Origin: Saturnia japonica
Taxonomy: Eukaryota; Arthropoda; Insecta; Lepidoptera; Saturniidae
Direction: 5' to 3'
DNA length: 64,000 nt
NCBI GenBank assembly: GCA_033032175.1
Contig: CM065321.1
Span: 8,888,501 to 8,952,500, forward strand
Shown here: piece by piece, positions 32,291 to 43,952 of the stretch
How positions within the stretch are numbered: the first letter of the stretch is position 1
Layout: every line of letters starts with the position of its first letter
The notes under the pieces: generated by a model
Database searches by the model: none
What the model was told of the DNA's origin: nothing
Seen by the model: only the letters and a program-made list of their open reading frames with translations
Program-made: the position numbers and the translations under genes

Positions 32291-32302
32291 GAGCGCCCAC
32301 TG

Positions 32303-32384
32303 TTTTTTTTCTGACTATACTGTTAGCATTAGGAGTCCTAAACTAGACCCTCTGACGGCTTTTACAGTTTCACCGTGGTTTGGG
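32303..32384 (-). mobile_element. 82 bp Jockey LINE 3' end with target duplication
   Basis: On the minus strand it starts CCCAAACCACGGTGAAACTG and ends with TAACAGTATAGTCAG plus A8. It is flanked by GAGCGCCCACTG (32291-32302) and GAGCGCCCGTTG (32385-32396), ten of twelve bases identical: a slightly diverged target duplication. Sequence divergence from the LINE at 17242 marks it as older. Confidence 0.65.
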
Positions 32385-32399
32385 GAGCGCCCGTTGATT

Positions 32400-33185
32400 T
32401 TTTTTTTTTTTTTTTTTTTAGAACTGACTACACTGTTAGCCTTAGGGGCCCTAAAGCCGCTGCGGCTTTTACAGCTTCACCGGACTTGGGGGCGAGCGCA
32501 GAGGGCATTCAGCCGCGAAAGTTTTGTGGACGACTCGCACGAGGGTGCCAAAGTGGCCGGACCTCGGCTCGGGCGGTCGTCGCGTTCGCAAATAGGTCGC
32601 GATCTATTCGAATCCCTACACCTACGATTCGAGCTAACTAAATATACACATAGGCACGTTCCTTTCCTCCTGGGAGGAAGGAAGGAACCGTGCGTATGTG
32701 TATTCAGTAATCGGAATGTTTCTACACTAACTAGCGCTAACTAACTAGCGTAAAAAAAGAAAAAAAAAGGTCCCTCACAGAACCTATGTACCTGTGTGGT
32801 GTGCACGTGTGTATGTTCATACGTGTGTAGTGTTGTATGTAGGTAGCTAAGTGATGCACGTACAGTGTCACTTGTATCGCGCGGGTGGTTGCCTGACCCA
32901 AGGGTTTCACACCGAGGAACGGACCTAGGCTTGGGTTACCGCTAGAGAGGGTGGACGTGACGGGTGTGCTGGAGCGAAATTGACCGCCCGCCCTCTGCGG
33001 AGAGAACGGTGGTTACGCGGGCGTGGGCGCTGGCACGCTCTGTTTGGAGAGACGGATGTGTAATATTTATTCGAATTTTCGATGTGATCGTCGGGATCAA
33101 TAAAAATATTGCGCGGCCGGCGTTTGCACCGGATGTCCGTGGGTGCCAGAACATAAGTGGCGGCTGTTTTTATTAACGGATTCAC
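32400..33185 (-). mobile_element. 5'-truncated Jockey LINE insertion, 786 bp
   Basis: It is the same family as the element ending at 17242: T run at 32400-32419 (A tail on minus), then the GGTGAAGCTGTAAAAGCC block, 3' UTR and the end of ORF2. A perfect 13 bp target duplication, GCGCCCGTTGATT, lies at 32387-32399 and 33186-33198. The left duplication overlaps that of the 82 bp fragment at 32303, so this one landed at its edge afterwards. Confidence 0.85.
32925..33185 (-). pseudogene. Jockey ORF2 C-terminal fragment
   Basis: It encodes only the last ~86 residues of the reverse transcriptase ORF: NPLIKTAATYVLAPTD ... RPRNHRSLRRGRAVNFAPAH. These are closely similar to the end of the frame at 15275-16648. 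Truncated at insertion; not functional. Upstream in the same frame the peptide belongs to the Penelope-like fragment. Confidence 0.85.
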
Positions 33186-33198
33186 GCGCCCGTTGATT

Positions 33199-33545
33199 CG
33201 CGGGGTACTATTTATACTTTCCAAACCAACTTTCACTTTTAGTACTGGTGAATACGACCCGATTATTTGTTCATTAAATAGTGCATGTGTATTATTATTG
33301 TGTTTTTATATTTCTAAATGCTCGAACATACTTAAGTGAAAGCCCTTTTGGCATAATATGTGTAGATTTTCATATGAATCTATGAGGTGTTTAGCAAAAC
33401 GGGACCTATCTGGGTGTTCATTTCGTAATGCTGCTGTATGTTCTTTGTAATGAGTTTTGAAATTTCGTCCTGTTTGTCCTATGTACACGGCGTTACGGCG
33501 TTAGACGCGTCACATTTTTGCTTACATACTCTTAATTTTTTACCG
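33199..33545 (-). pseudogene. Penelope-like retroelement, GIY-YIG endonuclease end
   Basis: The minus strand encodes VYIGQTGRNFKTHYKEHTAA, then a basic stretch, SRFAKHLIDSYEN and a KGFHLSMFEHLEI segment, with NEQIIGSYSPVL further on after a stop. The Y-I-G...R...KEH...FA.HL pattern is that of the GIY-YIG nuclease at the C-terminus of Penelope-like elements. No reverse transcriptase is left. The frame starts after a break near 33488-33500 and a TAA follows the conserved part. The Jockey insertion at 32400-33185 cuts into its C-terminal end. Confidence 0.65.
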
Positions 33546-34045
33546 TATGTAGTCATTACGATGGCGTATAAACATTGTAAATCATTATGAAGAAGATTAC
33601 TTACTTAGTGATAATGAAACGCGATGTTCTGAGCCGTGTCTCAAAGGTCCATGTTTATGAACTTGATCCGTATGCGAGAGTTCCTTATCACGACGAATAA
33701 CTTGTTTTAGCTGTATCCGTATTCCTTGGTAGAGATCTGCAGAAATAGGTAACATTTCTCCATAAGCATTTGTAATTGACTAATATTTCACATTATAAAA
33801 CCTCAGAGCAATAAAAGTATAATTAATGGGTATTTTATTGTTATCGATTTATGAGATAATGTTTGGACATAATTTCCTCTATTGTGAAGAAACGTTCCCG
33901 CCTAATCTGAAAACGAAAGCTGGAAGTACTGAAACACTAAGCCTAGAAAGAGAGTTTGCTCTCAAGTACTTTTGCTAGGGCACACTATCGGTGCTTGGCG
34001 ATAGATTTTCAACATGATTGTGATATTTTGGCAGCGAACCAAGCT
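33546..34045. other. Unassigned DNA between Penelope-like and RTE remnants
   Basis: No coherent frame. The first part may be degenerate upstream Penelope-like sequence, but I cannot show it. Confidence 0.4.
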
Positions 34046-34048
34046 AAT

Positions 34049-36346
34049 CTCATCATCATCATCATTTCAGCCGCAGGACGTCCACTGCTGAACATAGGCC
34101 TCCCCCATAGATCTCCAGAGCGACCGATCTTGTGCGGCCTGCACCCAACGGCTCCCAGCGACCTTTATTATGTCGTCTTTCCATCTAGTGGGGGGCCGTC
34201 CTACGCTGCGCTTTCCGGTGCGTGGTCTCCACTCGAGAACCTTTCTGCCCCAACGGCCGTCAGTTCTCCGAACTATGTGCCCCGCCCACTGCCACTTCAA
34301 CATGCTAATCCTTTTGGCTATGTCGGTTACCTTAGTTTGTCTACGGATCTCCTCATTTTTGATTCGATCTCGTAGAGAAACACCAAGCATAGCCCTCTCC
34401 ATAGCTCGCTGAGCGACCTTGAGCTTTCTTATGAGGCCCACAGTGAGCGACCACGTCTCTGTGCCGTATGTCATCACTGGCAACACACACTGGTCAAAGA
34501 CTTTCGTCTTGAGGCACTGAGGTATTTTGGACGAGAAGACGTCGCGCAGTTTCCCGAACGCTGCCCAGCCGAGATGGATTCGTCGACTGACCTCTTTTTC
34601 AAAGTTGGACCTACCTAACTGGACTGTTTGTCCCAGGTAGACATATTCTTCAACAACTTCTAGACAAGAGTTCCCAAATGATACTGGAGTGGGCACCACA
34701 TGGACATTCGACATGATTTTCGTATTGTCCATGTTCATTTTAAGGCCCACCTGTTGAGAAACTTTGTCGAGGCCATCGAGCATTGTGCCAAGATCTTTCA
34801 GCGATTCTGCCATGACTACGATGTCGTCAGCAAATCGAAGGTGAGTGATGTACTCGCCATTGACATTGATGCCGAGTCCTTGCCATTCCAGTAGCTTGAA
34901 GGCGTCCTCTAGAGCAGCGGTAAACAGTTTCGGAGATATTACGTCTCCCTGTCTAACGCCTCTTCTCAAAGGAATTGCCTTCGTGCACTGCTCCTGTACT
35001 CGGACCGACATGGTGGCGTTGTTGTACAAGCACTTCAATACTTCGATATATCGATAGTCAATACGGCACCGCTGGAGAGACTGCAACACTGCCCAGGTTT
35101 CGACCGAATCAAAGGCTTTTTCGTAGTCCACGAACGCTCAGCATAAAGGCAGATTATACTCCTCAGTCTTCTGTATAATCTGCCGCAGCGTATAGATGTG
35201 GTCTACGGTGCTAAAGCCTTTTCGGAAACCGGCTTGTTCGGGAGGCTGGAAGTCATCAAACTTGTGCTCGAGACGATTCGTGATGACCCTCGAAAACAGC
35301 TTATAAACATGGCTCAGCAACGAGATGGGCCGATAGTTCTTCAATAAGGTTTTATCACCTTTCTTGAAGAACAGGACCACCACGCTGCCGCCCCACGTTT
35401 CCGGCGTTTTACCCTCGAGTATAACGGAATTAAAGAGCTTCTGCAGGACCTTAAGTACCGGTGTTCCACCCGCTTTAAGAAGCTCTGATGTAATTCCGTC
35501 ATCACCCGGCGCCTTGTTGTGCTTATGCTGCTTAAGGGCCATCCTAATCTCGTACAGGGTGATGTCGGGGATATCTTCGGTATAGTGTCGGGTCAGCCCG
35601 GCTCTCGGATCTTTAGCCGGGCTGGTAACAGGATTAGTTGAAGAGGTATATAACTGCCCATAGAACCTTTCGATCTCCCTTAATACCTCTGGCTTGGTGG
35701 ACGCTACGCTGCCATCATCCATTTTCAGCTTCGTCAACTGGCTCTGCCCAATAGATGCATTCCTTGCGAACACTTTGGAGCCTTTATTCCGCTCTATCGT
35801 CTCTTTAATACTTTTGGTATTGTAAGACCGGACATCGTGTCGTAAGGATTTATGAATAGATCTATTGAGCTGCCTATAGGACTTAGCGTCATCGGAAGAC
35901 TGCAGCGCCATACCACGCCGATCCGCCATTAGCTTTCGGGTTTGATCTGATATCTTTTGAGTCCTATTGCTACTGTGAGTTTTAAAGAACTTGGACCCAA
36001 CCGCATGGACAGTTTCTACCAGCCTATTACTAATATCATCTACGGAGACGCAAATATCTAGGCAATCTAATTGGTTTTTCAATTCGAGTTGAAAGCTCTC
36101 GGGGTTTTGGAGTTGAGCATTAGAGGGTCGGAGCGTAGACCTCATCAGGCGAGACCTTTCTATTTTTAGATTGATATTCAATGTGCCTCTAACCATTCGG
36201 TGATCACTGCCGGTTTTCACTCTGTGGATCATAGTGACATCATTGAATATTTGTCTCTTCGTGGTCATGATGAAGTCTATCTCATTTTTCGTGGAACCAT
36301 CAGGGCTCATCCAGGTCCATTTCCTATGAGGTGGCTCCTGGAAGAA
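34049..36346 (-). mobile_element. RTE-clade LINE, 5'-truncated
   Basis: The 3' end is at the left: a (TCA)n run at 34049-34064 is the trinucleotide tail ((TGA)n on the element strand) typical of RTE elements. It is preceded, on minus, by a short 3' UTR with GCAGTGGACGTCCTGCGGCT. The homology ends near 36346 inside the endonuclease, so about half of that domain and the 5' end are missing. It is in one piece with no other insertions. No target duplication was identified. Confidence 0.85.
34067..36346 (-). pseudogene. RTE endonuclease-reverse transcriptase polyprotein, one stop
   Basis: The frame runs about 760 codons, from the end of the AP-type endonuclease through reverse transcriptase to the C-terminus. 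The endonuclease part has KWTWMSPDGSTKNEIDFI and SDHRMVRGTL. The reverse transcriptase part has HNKAPGDDGITSELLKAG, NYRPISLLSHVYKLFSRV, VDYEKAFDSVE, RRGVRQGDVISPKLFTAALE and the active site HLRFADDIVVMAE near 34830. The C-terminal part has RWKDDIIKVAGSRWVQAAQ, DRSLWRSMGEAY. A single in-frame TGA between LPLC and AFVDYEKAF (about 35132-35137) interrupts it just before motif A. Otherwise the frame is open, so decay is slight apart from the truncation. Plus-strand frames here are shadows. Confidence 0.9.
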
Positions 36347-39300
36347 AGAGAAAGAAACCTTAATCAACACAAGGTTTTCCTATACTCGAAAGATTTGGAT
36401 TAGATCCTACGCCAATCGAAGAAGTATGTAAGAGATTTATAAGCTTGAGATCTTAAAAAAATATCATATACTCTATAGACAATGAAGTTGAACATTGATA
36501 CAGAGGAGCGGCGGCGGCATAGACGTTTTTCGAATCCGCAGTCACCACCCATGACATGTGCATGCAAACATATCAAAGCATAATACATACATACTTACGA
36601 CACTCATAATTTATGCCAACAATGTTGTTTATTTTTTTAACTTAGTATTGTGTTTTGTATATTGTTTATAATTTCTTTTATAATTATAATTTTCACACAT
36701 TCTCCGACTGGACGTCCCTGTATCTTAGGGCTTCTTATTGAAAATTAGCGCAGCGTGTAGCTGAATAAAAGGCCGTTGCTGGGCATTTCTAGCAGATAAT
36801 ATGTAATGTTTTTTATTATTATTATACTTAGTTTATTCTAGTATTTGTTTTTACAATAATTGTAAACAAATTGCTGGTGCAATAAACGTTTTTTATTCTT
36901 TTTCTTCTCTTTTCTTAATATCACATAATTTCAACTCATACCGTATTTTACTAAACCAAAAATATAGAACGTCGAAGTAAAATTGGACGTGTGTTCATGT
37001 TCATTGTTGTGAAATTATAAAACAATTAAATTCAGCTTTTATTTCGCTTCCGTTACAAGCGTGTGACGCACCAATTTTATCATTTGCTTGTTAAATATAA
37101 AACAAATTTGTCACAGTTCTGTTTTCCACTGTTATTTTCGTCGGGCATATCGGCCTGAATTTACATGCTCCGGCGGAGCTTCCATGACAGTCACTTCATG
37201 CATATGTATGTCGTTATGCAAACTGCAACTCTGCCTTTCATTGAATAAAAATATAGTCAATGTGACGATTCTCGGAATAACTCGTGATTCCATTTGCGAC
37301 AGTATCATGTATTGATTTTAGCAACATAATACATATTTAACAAAATTAATATGATGAATAAGGATGATAACTACTAAAATGCCTTGTTTATTTATCAGCT
37401 TGATTTTTAATTAAACTGTTCTTCAACAGTTATTGAATTGAATATAGTGAGAATCCTATGTATGTTCTATGTTCAGTCTTTAGTACCTATATTTTGTATT
37501 CATAGTAATTGTAAAAGTTTTCTTCTTTTTCCATTTAATTTAGTAATATGTGTCCTCTTGTTATTTGTACTTTCTAAATTTCCTGCTTTATAACTTTTTA
37601 CATTTACTGTATTTTCTAAATACAAAAGTTCTTGAGTCCATGTGTGTTCAAAATCAAAAATATTTTATTCAGTTTAATAAGTTCAGGTGAGGCTTTAATA
37701 AGATGCATAAGAATGTCAACATACTACTGCCAATACGAAAAATATTCCATTCATCGAGGAGAACCGGAAAGAAACTTGATTGGATTTATCAATATTTTTT
37801 TGATAATCTTTTAATAATGGTATACGTAACGACGTTAAATATTTTCTGACGAAATGCACGTTCGTAGATACAAGTAGTTCCGAGAGTGCAAATATTTTCG
37901 CACAAGTTTGCCGTCGCAGTTGGTTGGTTCTAATCTTAATTTACAGTTTACTTCGAGTAGTTTGTTCGCAGTAACAACTCGCAAGCTAGGCGATGCGACA
38001 CAGCTTGCTGCGTACCAATGTCTCCGCCGTTTAATGCCGGTGCAGTATCTTTCGATTTTTATTATTTTGTTGTGGTCTTTATAGTTTATATGACTGCTAT
38101 ATTCGTAATTTGTATAACTTAAATTTTTATTATTTTTCTTATATTATATATAATTTTACAGCTTTCTTGTGGTTCTTGTCTTAAAATATTTTTAGTGATA
38201 CACCTCCAATTTTACACAAAATAACTTAATAAAACAGCATGGCAAAAATCAAACAAATAAAGATAACATTGCAAACTGCTGCCAAATATCGTGTAGGTAT
38301 ATGTCAGTCTTCGGGGATAAAATTCGTATTGACCCAAAAATCGAGTAACGTTTTAAATGTATAATTAACAATATTCAATTAATTTTTCATAATTATAATT
38401 ACTCAATATCTATTATATATTTTATACATTTAAAAATACACGATATGGACTTTTAGTTTGAGTTTAAGGCTTAGTTACACAAGTTACATTTAGTTTTGGT
38501 ACTATACTATATTGTCGTGTGGTCCCGGTGAAGGTACTGGATTTAGAGGTGAAGCCAACGACAACTTCCACGACAATACAGCGACATACCATACATTCTC
38601 ACTATAATAGTTTTGAATTGAATTACACTTTGTTCATGCAAATACTGTACGTCTTTGCGCTACGACTTTTCATAAATCACAAAGATAAATACAATTCAAT
38701 TGACAAGAAATCCTCTACTATTGTATTGCGTATAATATATTACCAGTTTTATTTAAGATACCAACTTTATGCATGTTACTACCTCAGTTTTATTGTAATA
38801 GTTTGAATATTATTTATTAACATAATCTTTTTTCAGTATGAATCTCGCTGACATCAGTCATCAATGGTGTTAAATCTTGGTAATTTAAGTAATCAGTATT
38901 GTTTTTAAATTTAACTTGCTATTTACACATCAAACTACTGAGAAAAAATTATAATCTTAAATCAAATTTAAACTATTAACTAAAAATTTTGTGGACACTC
39001 TTATTAAAACTTGTTCACAAATGAAATAAGTCACTCGGCAAGCTATCGAAAGAGCTATGTGTGATGGAATCTGTAATAAAATGATACGTCTTAGTGGAGA
39101 TTTCGTCTTGATAAATATAGTGTAGACGGCCCTAAGGTGGATTGAATGACGCTGCGGCGACTTTGAATTGCGAAAGGTTTAGAAAAAGAATGGATGCGTG
39201 AAGTTTGAGATCAGTTACTGTGCCGATATCAGGTACAGGACTGATAACGAAGAAGTGCAGAATCTAAAACCGTACCAGTATATTATTCTGTATTTTCATT

Positions 39301-41938
39301 TTATGTTTCTTCTAAATAGCAAAGAAGTTAAGGGAACTAATGCAACTAATATTATAATTAAACAATACTAATACTAAATAAGGACAAGTAGTTACAGCTA
39401 AAAGGTCCACAACAGATAACTAGTCGGGTAAAGAGATAGTAGAAAGATCTCTCGGGAGTAAAACAATGTTGGCATAAATGTACTATTGAGATACTAAATA
39501 TAGGTGAATATTTCTGGAGTTTTTAGATATTCCGGGTAATTAATATTTATTCCCACTATCTCCAGGAACTTCATTATGATAAATTGGAAACTATACTAAT
39601 TTATAGAAACTTGGAACACGTTCCTTAGAATTTTCATATTTCGTTTGGAGGACTCCTGCACTAAACAACATTAATTATCTGGGAAAAGGCAATAATTTTA
39701 TAGCATTTATTAATTTAATAAGATTCAGAAAGAAATAAATTTATTAGTGTTGCTATTTTGTACCTAATTATTTATGAAAAAAAATCGTAAACATAGAAAA
39801 TTTAATCAGCAAAGACTTTGTTGGTATGGTTGGTACACATATTATTATAGCCAGTTTTAATTAATTTACAAAAGGAATATTATAATTTTGAAAGAGTACT
39901 GAAACGCTAACAAACTCTCAAGTATGATAAAGTCATTGCAACTTTGGACACTTTTTATTTACTGTGTTTTTGATTAAGAAAAATATAATGAAGTTATCCA
40001 TTAGATTATGTAATAACACAGGAACTATGAAGAACTAAGTAAGATTAAATTGAAAATTTCAGTTAATATTTTCTGCGATGTGTAATTGATTATGCACTGA
40101 AGATTTATTAACATTAATAGAATAACCATATCAAAGAAAAATCGTAGCTAGCAGACGAAGTTCGGGAAGTATTGTGGTACGATATAGAAATGGTTATAAT
40201 ATGCATATTTTTATGAAAATGTAGGTAGCTCCGATAAGACCTGTAGCAAAAGATTAATAGCTAGATTAGTGAATTTATAATAAGAGAGCTTATCTGCGAT
40301 TAACCTGTTTTTTCGCATTTTCCCCTAAAAATCCTTTACGTTAAAGCATTCGATTAATGAAACGGTATTTATTAGTAAATTTTGTTTAAAAATTAATTTC
40401 ATTATAATTTTTAAATGGATATTCCAATATTGAACATTGCCATTTTTAAGCTAAAACATATTTTGAATGAATAATAAATTTAAATTTATAATTATAAATG
40501 ATCAACGTTAAAGGAAAAATAGGTTTGTACATTATGACAGTGTACAAACTAGTTGGAAGTAGAAAATAAATTATAATCTAAAAATGTGTCTTTTTTTGAA
40601 TAAGTATTAAACCGATTTTCATCTTTTTAAACCCAATATTTTGATGTCTACGCTTAGAGGTGAAAATCTATATTCTAGTAACAATTTTAAGAAATATTAG
40701 CAGAAATTACGAATATTCATTCAGTTTCCTTACTACTTTCTCCTGGAACCGATTGAAAATTGTTACTTCTTTCTGTAAAAAATGAACTTTGTTATTGGCC
40801 GATGTGTAAATGAAAACGTTAAATTTTAACTACTAAAATAGTAAATAACTGAAACTAGTAACAAAGAAATTCTAAATGAATTATTTACTATGTATACTCC
40901 GTCAATAAAAGATATTAAGGTGCATTCAGTTGTATTTAATTATGTAAAGTATGGAAACATTATAATCAGGGAATTAAGTTGAGCAAAACAGGAGGTAAAA
41001 TAAACACACGTTATTATATTAAAGGTGTAGTGTCATTCAGTTAGCTGTTAATAATTTTACTGTTGAACCTAGTAATTCAACTAACTAGAACTTCGGTAAA
41101 AGGGATTCGTCTAATTTAATTTCTGTGTTCGACCGCCGCAAGGGGGTTGGCTTGGCTATGTCTGTCGCACGCACGACACGCATTTACGAAGCAAATGTTT
41201 GCAATAAAATATAGATTTATCTTAATTAATAATTTAGCACATGAACAATACTTAAATCGAATGTCTAATTGCTCGGCAGTGCTCTTTGTTAATTTTGTTC
41301 TGTCAATAACAAAAGTTGTTCTTAAAAATACCTGCTTAGTAACAAACACAGAAGTCTGTAATCGAGAGAAAAGCCATCGCAAACAACCCGTTGAGTTATT
41401 TTCCTTTGTACAGTATCAAAATTTTTATATGTTATTATTTTTCGATAGATCTTAATCGGGGAGAGATCTTTGAATTTGTGGGTATGTTTATGTATATATA
41501 AAACTTAAAATGATTTAATAAGTTATGACTTATTAATACAACCATAACTTTATATAGTAGTAACATAACTGTATTCAGTTATTTATGTTGGATTTCGCTA
41601 GATCTCATACTGAACATACAAGAAATACAAGATTTTTTCAAGATCAACTGCTTAATTTGTATAAAAAACTTTCTCTATACTAATAAGTTAAAAGCTATTT
41701 TACGTATTGTACCTATTATAATCTAAAGTAATTGTTAGTGCAATAGCTATGTTGTTTAATAAATATAAAATTTATTTTTCAACTACTAATAAACACGATT
41801 TGTTTACAGCTAGATATCTTGTGAGGTAATAATATTCGCACTATTTTTTTCTAAAGAGGCATATAAATTATATGCTGATTTCGTAGATCCTTGTCTAACA
41901 ATTAACAAATTAGCAGCAGTGTTTAACATATTATCTAC
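36347..41938. other. Long AT-rich stretch, nearly free of recognisable repeats
   Basis: More than 5 kb without transposon termini, coding motifs or tandem repeats that I can see, the longest such stretch in the window. There are slightly GC-richer patches at 37040-37300 and 37850-38060. Short frames at 37088-37315 and 38519-38806 have no signature. It could be intron or intergenic DNA. Confidence 0.5.
37850..38060. promoter_or_regulatory. GC-richer block, possible 5' exon or control region
   Basis: It has non-repetitive, balanced composition (GCCGTCGCAGTTGGTTGG, GCGATGCGACACAGC) between AT-rich flanks. A short frame from the ATG near 38034 (MPVQYLSIFIILLW, hydrophobic) ends soon after. The assignment rests on composition only. 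Confidence 0.2.
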
Positions 41939-41986
41939 CCGTGGTACCGGCGGCGGGGTGCCGCGGTCGCTCAACTTCGCAAACAT
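41939..41986 (-). CDS. Candidate first coding exon, MFAKLSDRGTPPPVPR
   Basis: On the minus strand an ATG (41986-41984, context AAATATG) opens 16 codons ending CCACGG|GTAGAT, a possible donor in phase 0. The 48 bases are GC-rich and proline-rich in the middle of strongly AT-rich DNA. The frame reads on into the presumed intron to a stop at 41810. A GC-rich block lies 0.7-0.9 kb upstream on the same strand. No protein family is recognised; the donor is not a perfect consensus. Confidence 0.3.
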
Positions 41987-42657
41987 ATTTACACTGTACG
42001 ACCCCAATTACATTTCGTTTTCCTTCAAATATTACCATTAAGGATAATTAAAATATGTTATTTTTAGGGCAGTGTTAACAAAAGTCAACAAGCCAGCGCT
42101 TATCTTGTAATTATTAACCCTAACATCATTATTAAACGACCTTCTATAATAATATGAAGGTGACGTAATTTAACATTTAACGTGGTTAGAATTAGTCTTT
42201 TCAACGAACTTTGAAGGCGAAACATAATTTGCATTTTATATGATTTTCAAGACACTAATTTAGTTAACTTACACCCGTTCTATATACATTATAGTGGATC
42301 TTTATATGAAATTATTAACAATCATTTTTATGTTATACTTCATTTGTCGCGATTAGTAGAGGGTAAAATTGACGGCTGCGCATGCATTATGTGACAAAGT
42401 GAATATGATGAAGGTATATATGAATGACAACTGTGTAAAAATAATTTCACGGTATATAAATAACCACAATGTTTAATTATATGTAATAAAATAAAATAAA
42501 ATAAAGTTTATTTAAACAAAGTTAAATTATTTTTATACATAAAAAGTCAGTAAAATGAATTCAAATTATAATCATTGATGACTAACTTCATATTGTTGGC
42601 ACGCGGGTTAAGAATTTTGGCATTATTTTTGTTTGGTTACGCTAAAAATGTAATTTA

Positions 42658-42875
42658 ATTTCTTATTCGCTCTCTAAACTCGCGGCGCAAATGATCGCGA
42701 AAGCCATGAAACGTGAATATGGTTGGTTTTGCGCCTTCGCGTTCGATCGGTGTTGGTTTTTCGTCCCTCGACAAAGGGCTCGAGCTTGGTTCACGGCACG
42801 CGAACGCGAATGAATCTACACAGCTCTTCGCAGTAGTGCACAAGATGTACTCAAGAGTGGTCTTGCGTATTCTTA
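42658..42875. promoter_or_regulatory. CpG-rich block, possible promoter region
   Basis: This is a ~200 bp CpG-dense segment (CTCGCGGCGCAAATGATCGC, CACGGCACGCGAACGCG) between AT-rich flanks and unrelated to the repeats. Both strands have short open frames (42655-42843 minus, 42713-42913 plus), which is expected of GC-rich DNA. It could serve the candidate exon at 41986 on the minus strand (inference). Confidence 0.25.
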
Positions 42876-42934
42876 TAATAAGCTGTTTTGAAAAATTAGT
42901 TATTTTTCTCTAATTATTTTTTATATGTTTCTTC

Positions 42935-43952
42935 TCTATTAATTTATAAAATTGGAGTGTTTGCTTGAAATGTCAAATTAAATCAGCTTTTTAACAAATG
43001 CATAATACGAAAGCATCTATGGCACTTATAACAAAAAAAAAAAAAAAAATTGTCTCTCTGTTTGCTCCGGGTAATCTTTGAAGCAATTGGCCCAATTTAG
43101 ACATAACTTTCATTGGCATATAGCTGATATTATAAGGAGTAACTTAAGCTATTACTAGCTGGTATTAGTTATTAGGCTGTTGGTTGTTAGGCTTGGTTAT
43201 TAGGTTGGTACCTGCATCGGATTGCAAGAAGGGAGCCGACCGCTGCGTGCCATGAATGCGGTGCTGTCGAAGACTCGGCGCAGCACACTCTTTCTGAGTG
43301 CGCTGCTTGGGAGGAACAGCGCCACGTTCTGGTCGCGGCGGTAAGAGTATATCTCTCATTGCTGAGTGTGGTGAGAGCTATGCTCGGCAGTGAGAGAACA
43401 TGGCTTGCTATGGTCTCCTTTTGCGAGGAGTTCATCTCGCAGAAGGAGACTGCAGAGAAGGCTCGCGAGGAGGATCTTCTGAGCGGCCCTCCGCCAAAGA
43501 CGAACTGGTGGGTGGAGGAGGCATTTCATACGCCAACTCCCGCCACCCAAACCGAACCAGGGGAGACGGATCGGGGGCCCGTCTTCCCATTGCACAGGTT
43601 CAGTGGACGGAGGAGACAGCTAGGGTGTACTAAGTGGTTGCATGCTACCGCAGGCCCCGCGTTGCCCCGTCGAGGCGGCTGATGGTACACCGTGGAGTTT
43701 TAGTGAGTAGGAGTCTCACATAACCACCCGTTCCCCCGGGCGGGTGTGTACCCATGACGGGTTTCTCCACGTTAAAAAAAGAAGAAAAAAAATGCTATTT
43801 TTGTTTTAGAGAAAAAAATGGGTTTCCGCGCAAAAAGAACATCTTTATCTTTAAAACAACCAGCGTGGCGAGCGACCACTGTCGATGGAAGCGGTATCAC
43901 CACAACACTGACATAATGTAGTCTACGCTAGTGGAATCGCGGGCACAGCTAG
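42935..43952 (+). mobile_element. Non-autonomous Helitron (H1) split by an R1 fragment
   Basis: The left part begins TCTATTAATTTATAAAATTG and shows the H1 phrases (a diverged GTCTCTCTGTTTGCTCCGGG, TATAAGGAGTAACTTAAGCT). The right part resumes near 43793 with TGCTATTTTTGTTTTAG and ends GCGGGCACAGCTAG|T. The two parts together give the normal ~400-520 bp element. The ~9-17 A run near 43024 is local expansion. Confidence 0.65.
43195..43790 (+). pseudogene. R1-clade LINE, C-terminal end and 3' UTR
   Basis: The frame reads YLHRIARREPTAACHECGAV, then EDSAQHTLSECAAW: the Cys-His motif (C-x2-C...H...C) found at the C-terminus of R1-type reverse transcriptase ORFs. It continues through SVVRAMLGSERTWLAMVSFC, EEFISQKE to a basic end near 43683. 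The 3' UTR has CACCCGTTCCCCCGGGCGG and GGGTTTCTCCACGTT, then an A-rich tail. The same end occurs at 62179-62712. It is 5'-truncated and inserted in a Helitron; GCTATT on both sides may be the target duplication. Confidence 0.75.

Noticed and set aside
32226..32744. 172-codon plus-strand frame
   Set aside because: It is antisense to the LINE 3' UTR insertions and crosses two T runs; no coding signature.
34170..35057. Plus-strand frames over the RTE element
   Set aside because: Shadows of the minus-strand reverse transcriptase, which has clear catalytic motifs.
36400..36588. Minus-strand frame upstream of the RTE element as its missing 5' part
   Set aside because: It has no endonuclease motifs; the RTE homology ends near 36346.
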